From Escallonia rubra (Eukaryota > Streptophyta > Magnoliopsida > Escalloniales > Escalloniaceae), in NCBI GenBank assembly GCA_033065855.1, contig JAVXUO010000385.1, forward strand, positions 62,001 through 126,000: a DNA stretch of 64,000 bases, in the 5' to 3' direction. Positions 14,296 to 23,984 of this stretch are shown piece after piece. Position numbers and translations under genes: made by a program. The notes under the pieces were generated by a model. The model saw only the letters and a list, made by a program, of their open reading frames with translations, was not told where the DNA came from and did no database searches. Position 1 is the first letter of the stretch. Each line of letters opens with the position of its first letter.

Positions 14296-14620
14296 GCTAA
14301 GGGAAGGGAGAACTCTCTCGGCAAAAGAAGGAAAAAGGGAGAGAAACAAAAGGACAGAAAATGAGTCAGAAAAGAAAAAGGAAAAAGGGAAAGAAACAAA
14401 AGGAGAGAAAAAAAGTCAGAAAAGGAAAAAGGGAAAGGAACAAAAGGAGAGAAAATAGAGAAAATAAGTCAGAAAAGGAAAAAGGGAAAGGAACAAAAGG
14501 AGAGAAAATAAGTCAGAAAAGAAAAAGGAAGCGAGCAAAAAGCAAACAAAGAAGGCCCAGTGAAGAAAGCGGGAAAAGTGAAACAAAAAGAGTGAGAGGA
14601 CAAAGGAAGAAAAGTTAACT
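14296..14620. repeat. Purine-rich tandem repeat
   Basis: Units of roughly 45-60 bp, each holding AGTCAGAAAAG, AAAAAGGGAAAG and AACAAAAGGAGAGAAAA, are repeated about four times. The plus strand is almost purely A and G over about 300 bp. The Lys/Glu/Arg-rich frame across it is a by-product of the repeat, not a gene. Confidence 0.85.
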
Positions 14621-14630
14621 AAAGACTAAG

Positions 14631-15083
14631 ATAACGTTTGATAACACTTTCAGTTTAAAAAAAAAAAAAATTAAATCAGTTAAAATTTATTTTTTTTATA
14701 AAATAAATAGGTTTGAGTTTTTTCTTTTGGGTGTTTGATTCTTCAGTTTTTTTTTTTGTGTTTTTTCTTTGGCGGTGGTGGGGCGTGGCGATGGCCGCGG
14801 CCGACAGCAGTGGCGGCCGGTCGCCGACGCTGGTTGCCAGCGGCCGACAGTGGCGGTGGGTGGTGGCTGTCGGCGGTGAAAGGGTAGTGGTGGTCTCAAA
14901 ATAAAAATCAAAACTGAAAACCGAAAACTCATTTTTGGAGTTTTAAAAAATAGCCCTATTTTAAAATTTTGTTTTGAAAACTGAAGGGGAAAAAAATGAA
15001 AAATTGTGTGCCAAACGCTTTTATTTTTTTCAATTTACAAAACTGGAGAAAAAACTAAAAAAAGAAGTGTTATCAAACGAAGC
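14631..15083. mobile_element. Inverted-repeat MITE, about 450 bp
   Basis: The left end contains CGTTTGATAACACTTTCAG and the right end is an imperfect inverse of it (GAAGTGTTATCAAACG). CTAAG flanks both sides (14626-14630 and 15084-15088), a possible 5-bp target duplication. The outermost four bases do not match, so the ends may be a few bases off. The interior has a GC-rich GGCGGTGG segment (14770-14890) and otherwise A/T runs. Confidence 0.5.
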
Positions 15084-15439
15084 CTAAGCAAAGGAAAAAG
15101 GAGAAAGTGGGGCTAGTGGCTTGCGGCACAAGGGAAAAGGAAGAGAAAGGAAAAAGGAAGGAAGTATGAGATCAACGTGAATCCCATTTCTTTTTCTTTT
15201 TTTCTAACTTTTTTTTTACTTCATGTAAAATTTCATGATGTATCAAGATTCAAAAAGAAATGAAAGTTCGTATGTATTTTTGTTTGTTATTTATGTTGGA
15301 TTTGTATTTTGCATTTCTTTAATCGGAGGTTGTCGTGGAAATAATTAACGGTTGACTTTTTAGCCATTCGGGAATATGAATCCACTTTATAAGATAATAA
15401 ACGTCGTTATATATATACGACGGAATGTAGTGACGCAAG

Positions 15440-17960
15440 ATTTGACGCTAATCAATAGCGGCGAAAAATGTGTCATCACTCCATTAGGAATCTGCAACCC
15501 AGCATGCCAGTTTCAACTAAAATGTTCAAGACATATTTGCTTTGACTCAAAACTATGCATGCAGATGATCGTGCCACTTCCAGACCAAGAAAATATTTCA
15601 ATTTCCCAAGATCCTTGATCAGAAATCTGAGTATCAAGATATTGCTTCAAGGCTGCTATTCGAATAGAGTCGGTCCTGTGATTACGACATTATCAACATA
15701 ATTAAGAACAACACCACATGAATTCTTTTTGGTATGAAATAAATAGTGAATGATATGCATGACAGTGTTCAAAACCAATTTCAAGAAGACTGGAAGTGAA
15801 CTTTTGGTACCAATTACGTGAAGCCTGTCGAAGGCCATAAAGAGACTTGCGTAAACGGCAAACACATCGCTCCCCTTTCGAGCAAATCCTTGTGAGATCT
15901 TCATGTAAACTTCTTTGTGCAAAAATGAAGAAATGCATCATTGATGTCCAATATATGAAATTACCAGTTGCAAGGCTAAGTAACAGATAACAAGCAACAG
16001 ACTGTAACTAATTTGGCCACTGGTGCTAAAAGTGTCATGCAAAATCCACCCATTCGATTTGAGTATATCATATAGCAACCGACCTCACCTTGAAGCATTC
16101 GATACTGTCGTCCAGATTGCATTTTTAATAAACCCACTTTGAATCACTGGCGCATTTCCTTGGCAGAAGAGTAATTAATATCCATGTTTATTCTCTTCAA
16201 ATGCTGAAATCTCCTTGACCTTGGCTTAACGCCAATGATCATGTTTGATTGCCTGAAAAAGTGATTTCGGCTCATCCGCGAAGGAGATGGCCACTAAGAA
16301 GGCGGTATGATCATTAGAAAAACGTGAATATAAAAGCGTATGAGAAAAAAAGAAATACCGTTGAGTTAACTGATGGTTTGGTAGAGTGCAAAGAGGACAG
16401 AGGGGGGCAAAATGAAATCGTAGCCAATGAGCAAGAGAATCCGGTTGAGGAGTAACCCGTGCTTGCTGGTCTAATAGACTTGGATTTGGACTCGAATCAT
16501 CATTAGATGTTTTGCTGTCCACATGAATATCATGGCTATCGTCCATGGAAGTGGGCACTAACGCATGTATTTGGTTGTTGATGTGTTCATATGATCCACC
16601 GAAATTTTGCAGTTCAGTGTTAGCTGTGGCTAATGACCCAAAGAATCAACTTGGTTGCTTCCTTGCTATCGCTTTCCCAGATAGTGTGTCCCAAGGGCTC
16701 GAATGGGTTTGACCACTTGAAACGAAAAATGATCTTCATAAAAAGTCTTATCTCGATATATATGTAGATACATTTATCTTTGAGATCAAATATTCGATAA
16801 CTGTTTTGTCCATTTGGGTATGCTACAAAGGTTCTTGGTTTGGAGCGAGCTACAAACTTATCTCGAGGTTCTCGAATATGATCATAGGACATAGACTTTT
16901 CAAGTAAAACCTCATAGGGCATTTTATTTTGTAAAACTAACAGAGGCATACGATTAATCAAATAAGCGGCTGTTAAAACACACCCGCACCAAAAACGAAT
17001 AGGAAGGCGTGCTTGAAAATGTAAGGCTTTGGCCACTTCCAAAAGGTGGCGATGTTTCCGTTCCACCACTCCATTTGTTGTGGAGTGTCCATGCAACTAA
17101 ATATGCGTTCCGTCCAATTTTTGTTGTAATACGCCTATAAGTCATGATGTTGAAATTCCAAGCTATTATAAATCCTCAAAATCTTAACCCTTGAATCAAA
17201 TTGGGTGTGTACCCACTAAAAGAAATGAAGCAAATAATCTTTTGTTTCCAATTTGAATTTCATAAGGTCTACTCAAGTAACACGACTATAATCATCTATG
17301 ACAGTGAAAAAATAATGTGCTCTTGAGTAACATCCATTATGATATGGTCCCCACATATCACTATGAATTAATTCAAAGGCACGAGTAGTTTTAGTTGTTC
17401 GAATAGGAAAAGATGATCGAGTTTGTTTCACTTTGCAATAAGTATCAGAAATTAATTAAGACCTAAAATCAAACTTTGTGAATATACTTGAAACCAAAAG
17501 AAGACGATCAATAGGTAGATGGCCCAAACGGTCATGCCACAAATTTGTATCCTTTTGCCTATCTACTACCAATGACGCGGCCCCCTCTGTATGAAACAAA
17601 ATTCAGGCCAACAAATCAAAACACAATCCAAATCCTTGGTCAATTTAGTAGCAAATGTCAGATTTTATGAAAACTAAGAAGCTCCAAGGTCATCCTTCAA
17701 AATCAGATTGTTGCCAAGCATCACTCCACCCACAGATTTCACCGGTACATTATCACCATTAGGAATTTCAGTAGAATCTTCAGAGAAAAAGTTCCTCTAT
17801 TGTAGTCTGAACTGAAACTCAGTTGGACCACCATGTTTGAGCATCTACGTATTGAATCCCCTTGGTGAAAAGTGTGTGTAAGCTCATACTTAATTCCCAA
17901 AAGAATCAAAAAATCTTGCCGCATCCAATTTTCCGAAAGAATGTTGCTTTGACCTGCCAT
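15440..17960 (-). pseudogene. Degenerate Ty1/copia pol (protease tail, integrase, RT)
   Basis: Reading the minus strand from 17960 down, copia pol domains appear in the usual order with many stops and frame changes. They are a protease tail (..NGDNVPVKSVGG), GAG-pre-integrase (LWHDRLGHLP, about 17540), integrase core (LIHSDMWGPY and FFTVIDDYSRV, about 17280-17390), integrase C-part (NGVVERKHRHLLEVAKAL, 17050), spacer (SNDHTAFLVAISFADEPKS, 16280), and RT (FAPVAK-like LAPVAKLVTVCCLL, GFARKGSDVFAV, SLYGLRQASRNWYQK, YLDTQ; 16060-15440). No gag was found on this strand and the element is inactive. RNase H continues at 13443-13790. Confidence 0.85.
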
Positions 17961-17961
17961 T

Positions 17962-18414
17962 TCAAGCAGGCGTGTTTCTGGCTAAGAAAAAGGCCATATC
18001 TGTGGCTTTTCGAATGAGTTTTCCAGGGTTAAAAGGGTAACCCTGTTGATACACTCTTTCTTGTGAAACCAGATGTGCCAAAGAATGGTGAAAATTGTAT
18101 TTCTGAATCTGACGAGTGAGGCTTTCTTGATCGAGGCTATCAGGTTCCTTAGAGGATGGGATTGAGGTTGAGGTCAAAAGTCCAAGTCGGCTTTCGAACC
18201 ACACACTCCTCAACATCGGAAACTGGAAAACACACTCGCTATCATTTTGGCAGAAAGGACACTGATTGTCTTGTGAGATTTGAACTTTAACCAAAGTTGT
18301 TTTCAATGGAAGATGATCAATAAGCACTTGAGAGATTACAAAGATGACTTTAGAGGGATGTTCAAAGACCACAGTTTCAGCTTCTTTTTGGATTGACTTC
18401 GTATGGTATAACAC
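17962..18414 (-). pseudogene. LINE (non-LTR retrotransposon) 3' coding fragment
   Basis: An open 150-codon stretch resembles the C-terminal zf-RVT region of plant LINE polyproteins: a Leu-rich lead-in with DHLPLKTTLVKVQIS, then CPFCQNDSECVFQFPM (zinc-binding), RSVWFESRLGL, and a final NPGKLIRKA stretch. It abuts the copia protease remnant at 17960. The rest of the LINE is not in the window. Confidence 0.65.
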
Positions 18415-18479
18415 CCGTTACCCAGATTTGACAGTGTATTCACCTTCCGTCGCGAGCTCCCTAGAAAGTTGGTCCACAT

Positions 18480-20045
18480 AATCACCTGAGAAGGCGTGGA
18501 TCGAGAAGATTTAGCTAGTGATTATTGAAGGATATTTTGATTGATCCTTACCTTATTATACAATAGCTGCCTAAGAACTGATCTTGATTGATCCTTTGTT
18601 GACTACGCACTGATCTTGATTGATCATTTTCTTATTGTACAATAGTTGACTAAGCACTAATTTTAGATAGTTGACTAAGCATTGATTATGAAATCCATTC
18701 CTTATAAAGATTTAACACTTGCATATAAGATGAGCTTTGTGATTCAATGAAATCATTCCATAGAGTAGTTCAATTCTTCATGGTATTAGTAAAGGTTACC
18801 TAAACATGTTTTTTTCTTTTATTTCTTTTTTTCTCTCTTTCTTATCGGCCATGACGGAGGAAATGACAAATAGCAATCATGGAGACTTGATGTCAGTTAC
18901 AAGTACTCCGTCAAGTACCATATCGATATCAACTCACCATATTATTTGCATGCATCAGACCATCGTGGCTTGATTTTTGTAACACACCCTCTCAGTGAAA
19001 ACGGTGACAACTATTTCACTTGGAGGCATAATTTTTTGAATGCATTCCGATCCAAAAATAAGGCAGGATTCGTGGACCGAACCATAGGCAAACCGAACGT
19101 CAATTCCCGAAGTTTTTAGCCATGGGTACAGTGCAATGCCATTGTTCTATCTTGGTTAACAAATGTGCTTGCTAAAGAGATCCAAAGTAACGCAACCCAT
19201 GCCGACACTACAAGTGAAGTTTGGTAAGACTTACAACAACGCTACACTCAAGGAGTCGATCCACGAGTATATGAATTGAAGCGTGCGATTGCCTTCTTAC
19301 AATAGGAGAAAAATGACAATCTCGTCCTATTACGGTAAACTGAAATCCGTGTGGATTGAATTGCAGGCTTCCAATCCCATTCTTTTTTGTACATGCGGGT
19401 GCACATGTGGTGCGACAAACAAGATGGAGTCGATACGAGATGAGGAAAAGGTATATGACTTTCTTATGGGCCTTGACGATGTTTTTAACACCGTACGATC
19501 ACAAAAATAGAGTGTAGACCCACTGCCCACTTTGGTCCGGGCTTATGCCATTGCAGCCTAAGTAGAAAAGTAACGATTAGTTGCGGCAAACAGAACACCA
19601 TCACTAAAAGCCACAACGCTGTGCTGGGGACATCTAATCCGGGGCATTTACTATAACCATGGGACAAAGCAGAGAGAACTGGACCAGCGACGACGGGGAG
19701 AAACTCCGTCGTGCCAACTGTGGGAAACCCGATCACAACAAAGAACAATGCTATGAACTGGTGGGTTACCCAACCAACTAGAGTGAAAAGAGCTAATGAG
19801 CACGCGCAATCTGCACCGTCCTCATCAGGTTTGCTGACAACGGTCATGGCGTTACCGTCATCAGCCTTGCCGACGGCATTCACGGCATTATCGTCCTCAT
19901 CAGGTTTGCCGACGGCATTCACGGTGTCCTTTGACAGCAATTCGAGCGCATCACCTATCCCAGGCCTCAACCCGAGGCACTACCAACAATTTGATGGGGC
20001 AAGGTGGCGTCGAGGCAGGCACCTCAGCGAATCTATCTAATAATT
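18480..20045 (+). pseudogene. Copia 5' end: LTR-like leader and gag remnant
   Basis: Plus-strand Ty1/copia gag with several stops: LSENGDNYFTWRHNFLNAF (about 18990), WVQCNAIVLSWL, DLQQRYTQGVDPRVYELKRA, then open stretch 19283-19510 (ISSYYGKLKSVWIELQA.. YDFLMGLDDVFNTVRSQ), and a CCHC knuckle CGKPDHNKEQCYELVGYP near 19720. Upstream, 18480-18780 looks like LTR sequence. At 18780 TGGTATTAG resembles a degenerate initiator-Met primer-binding site. Pol does not follow; similarity ends near 20045. Confidence 0.7.
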
Positions 20046-20089
20046 TCTCTAGTAAGACGACTATTTGGAAATCCTTGCGTAATTAATAC

Positions 20090-20135
20090 AAGGGCTACTG
20101 ACCCCATTATAGGCTACTGACCCCATTATAGGTCA
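20090..20135. repeat. 22-bp direct duplication
   Basis: GGCTACTGACCCCATTATA occurs twice in a row at the broken 3' edge of the copia gag remnant. It could mark an end-joining repair of the truncation; that is inference. Confidence 0.7.
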
Positions 20136-20451
20136 ACCAAATATTTTGATCAAGAAGATAAAAAATCCCAACATTGCACCTTATAATAAAGAGAACCATT
20201 AGCCTCGAGTGGGTATTGAGGCCCTACATTGTAAACCAACAAAAAAAAGAGTGGCACCCACATTGTCATCTTCGATTTCCTTGCAAAATCAGGACTCCGA
20301 AATTGGAACATTTGAATATTTTCCTTTTTACCCAAAGGATACATGATTATACAAAATTTGAATGAATAAATAATCTAGAGTAACAACACGCCACAAAAGA
20401 TAATACGAATATGAATGAAAAATGAATATAGACTAACAACATGCCACAAGA

Positions 20452-21596
20452 CAGGGGCGGAACCAAGAATTTTTTTCAGGGGTGCAAAAATTATATCGAA
20501 TTTACCAAATTTTTTTATTAAAATAATATTAAAAACAAAGTGCACTTAAAAAACGTACAAAAAATATTATTAAGTTTCACGAGAGCCATTAAAGACTCTT
20601 TACAAGTACAACAGAAAAAAAATAAAATACAAATTATACTCCAAGTGTTTACAAACGCCCAATTTTGAAGTTAATCGTTCTGCATATCCTAGTCATGCAT
20701 TCGGAGTTTCAAAAGGGCTGATAAGGGGTGACATTTGTATATGCTTTTACAATGCAATTAAGGGAAGGTAAATTGGGGGGTAGTGTGTCCAGTCCAGTGA
20801 AAACTGTTTGAATATGCTCTTTACACTTTTATATTCTTGGAGCATTGTGTTACACATTAAATGATTGATAATCCGATTATATTTTTTTACCATATCAGAT
20901 GAACTCTTACAAGATAACAATTAACAATTAATTTTTCTTTTTACTAGTGGTATATCATATCTGTCTTTGCACATAGAATTCACACATGACATACGCCCAA
21001 TCGCCCATATACCGACCATACGCTCATACATGATACATGACTGATGACACATGACACATTAAAGTCTAAAGACCCACCTCTTGTAGTTTTGTTTGAGTTG
21101 CTTTAGTTGCCTGAACCGAACATGTAAGACCCACACACAGGCGTGACAGGCCACAGCAGCAGCAGCCGTGAGCGGCGCCGATGAGTCGTCGGACTTCGGA
21201 GTAGCAGATCTCAAGCGGAGGGGCCAGATCTCGTCGCCGCCGTCTCGGCTTCGGTGCGTCGGAGCGACAGTGGGTTGCCTGATCTGGTGCGTCGCCGGCA
21301 GATCTTGATTTGGTCGGAGACTCGGAGTAGCCTCGTGCCCTCGTCAGTCGTCACAGCCTGTCGGCTGCCTGAGCTCAGTCACCGGCGGTCGCTGATCAAT
21401 CACTCACGGTCAGTCGGTGAGAGAGAGAGAGAGAGAGTGCCGAGTGTGGGTCTCGGGATATCGGGGAACGGCATCTCGGGGAACGGGATCTCGGGAACGG
21501 GGTCGCGGTGCAATTCCGAAAAAAATAAAATAAAATTTCCCCCCAAAAGTCAGGGGGTGCTTCAGCCCCCCTTGTCACAATGTAGGTCCGCCCCTG
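20452..21596. mobile_element. Non-autonomous hAT-type element, 1145 bp
   Basis: The left end is CAGGGGCGGAACCAAGAA and the right end is TAGGTCCGCCCCTG, inverted relative to each other. The flanks are a perfect 8-bp direct duplication, CCACAAGA, at 20444-20451 and 21597-21604; 8 bp is the hAT hallmark. There is no transposase. The right half (21110-21500) is GC-rich with a run of GGGAACGG-type repeats and a GA microsatellite, unlike the A/T-rich left half. It may be captured host sequence. Confidence 0.85.
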
Positions 21597-22679
21597 CCAC
21601 AAGATTTTCAAGATATGTAGTATCAAAATTATTAAACAGAAGGTAATCTAGAGGCAACATCACTAGCTCTTGGAGGTGAGCGTTCTTTTTATTTTTTTGG
21701 CTGGATCAAATGTAGAATTGTTGGAACCACCTTGAACAATAAGAGATTGGGTAGAAACACTTAAAAGTTTTGAAAGTAACTACTCTTCCAATAAAATCTC
21801 TGAGATAAAACCAGGAAGAGCAACACCATGTAGTGAACTTCTGCCGAAATATAGTCACAGGGAAGAGAAAATTGGAACACCTGGTAAGGTGGCACCAGCA
21901 TCAATGATGAAAACGTTTCCTGAAACGTAATGTGTAGAGTCGTGAATCAAGTAGCGTACAAGTGACGTCAATGCAGGGTCTGAGGTGCCAAACGTTCTCA
22001 TAGGGACAGTTCTCAAAGCCACTTTACTGAGCCAGTCTTTTTGCATGAGTCCCTCGGTGATCTCGGATTTGAATAGTCCAGGATTTATTGAATTCACTCG
22101 TATGTTGTACATTCCAATTCGATAGCCATGACCTGTTATTGTCATTTGAGCAAGCAAGAAGGTTAAAAAGAAGATAAAAAAGTCCAGTGCCAAGTATAAT
22201 AGACAGACAGTATCTAAATTTCAATGAAGTAAGCACTTCTGATTACATGAAGCTTATTCTACTTTGAGGTGACATATGGCACATTCATGGGCCATTTAGA
22301 AAACAACATTTAGAAAAACAAGGAACTGAAAATGACTAGCAGCTAAAGGAGACTTCTTAGAAGCCAGAATTAAACAAGAGACATTATTAAGTGAAATCCG
22401 GCAATTTTCATATGGACATCGAAGTGAGTCTTCTCCGCCAAACAAAGGGATGCTAGTCTAGTAAAAGTTCCCATGAACAAAGTACTTTCTTATTGAAACT
22501 TCTCATGATCGAGGTACTTTCTTATAAGTAACAGGTTGATAGGAGAAATTGAAGAAATCATGCACAAGCGTACTTGTCATTAAAGAAACCTGTACATGAG
22601 AGCATGATTTCCACAGTTTCTCCAAGAGACGATCACATTAAACAACTGTCGAGATTTGAACTATATAACCTATTTTTAC

Positions 22680-23010
22680 CTATGCTACATGGACTCTTCA
22701 AAAAGCGCGAAGTACCCGTTTCGGACACTCGACACTTAGACATGGGTATGGGATATGTATCCGACACATCTTTTAAGATATGCCACTAAGAATACTATAT
22801 TATAGTGTTTCTTTTACTTTGTTATTGCTTTGAGATGATCTCAGTTTTTAATTGAAACAATATGCGTAACTTAAAACACCATGTAAACCAAGGAACAACT
22901 AAAAACAAGGACACATAGGAATGTATTGCCGTGTCCCCAAGTTATGGGTTTTGAAAAATAGACGAATCCGACACTTGGACACGTATCTGACTCGAATACT
23001 CGTTCTGAGT
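22680..23010. repeat. GTGTCCG/CGGACAC-rich dispersed repeat fragments
   Basis: Imperfect CGGACAC / ATCCGACAC / GGACACG words cluster at 22720-22770 and 22960-23010. Similar words occur at 31765-31820 (CGGTGTCCGTGTCCGTG) and near 6650. This looks like one dispersed repeat family seen in three introns; I cannot name it. Confidence 0.4.
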
Positions 23011-23447
23011 CCATGTAAAATAGATTTTTACTCAGTTTTCCATTAAATTGCTACTGCTACTGTTGTGCTAAGAATCTAACAATAACTTTACATGGTCTCT
23101 CTTCTCGTTTTTTACAAATACTTCACATAATCGGTCATGAATTTGAAGAATCAAATCTTATATAAAGTATCCAAACAGTTTTAATCTAGTGCCATTTTCT
23201 GTCCAGTAGATGGTTAAATGTCCTTGAAAGCACCAAAACAGTTACTTAGAACATGCTTTATCTTGGTGCATAGTAGATTCTGCTGCTTAATCTAAATTGC
23301 AACCTTCGATATGCGTAGAAAATTAGACAACACAGATATAGTAGTGCATCTAATGTCGCCACATCTACAAGATTGGGCTTGGTTATAGATCTTGGAGTCA
23401 CTAGTAAGGACACAAGTTGCTTCTTTGTCAAGCCCAAGCTAGCTATA

Positions 23448-23973
23448 TGTCACGGACCGAACTTCCCTAAGCCGAAACCGTGCGGCACTTAGCTAGATCA
23501 AGCCCCCGCTTGCTCGGCTAAGTCAGCCTAACCGTAGAGCTGGGCGAAGTTGGAAACAAATATGCAGCGGAACACAAGAGGTTGGGGAAAGGATTCCCAA
23601 TACACTACTTGGAGAAAGCCTATAATACTTGAATACAAGAATGTCTAGGATGTGTCTTGGATGCTTTGGCCAAATGAGGCCTTGGCTATTTATACTAGTC
23701 CACCTCCTCAACGAACGGTGGAGATACATTCGATCCTACGGATCCTATTATGCTTCTAGAATTCTAGAATACTTTCCTACTCTAGAATATTCACACATGT
23801 TACACATTTTACACATGTTCAAAATAGAATAGTGTAGAGAAGTCCGGAACCTTCCGGAAGCCTTGCCTTGTAATCGCCAAGTAAGCGTCCACGAAGCGTC
23901 CCGTAAGCGCCTAATGAGCGCCCGCATGGCGTAACCTCTAAAAATCAGCCTCCTTAGCAAACGGTCCGTGACA
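23448..23973 (-). repeat. 3' LTR of the chromodomain element
   Basis: TG...CA-bounded 526-bp repeat. It carries an extra 11 bp (TCTAGAATTCT near 23755) relative to its partner. Confidence 0.95.
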
Positions 23974-23984
23974 TTCTCCCCCAC

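Larger units (their letters stand above)
13960..15420. repeat. Insertion splitting the copia pol, probably LTR-derived
   Basis: The copia RT reading stops abruptly near 15440 and RNase H resumes only at 13790. Between them lies non-coding sequence with a purine-rich tandem repeat (14296-14620), an inverted-repeat element (14631-15083) and T-rich sequence near 15200-15300 that resembles an LTR R/U5 region. I could not find matching ends, so the exact element is not defined. Confidence 0.35.

Noticed and set aside
14361-14618. Lys/Glu-rich 85-codon protein
   Set aside because: It is the translation of a purine tandem repeat.
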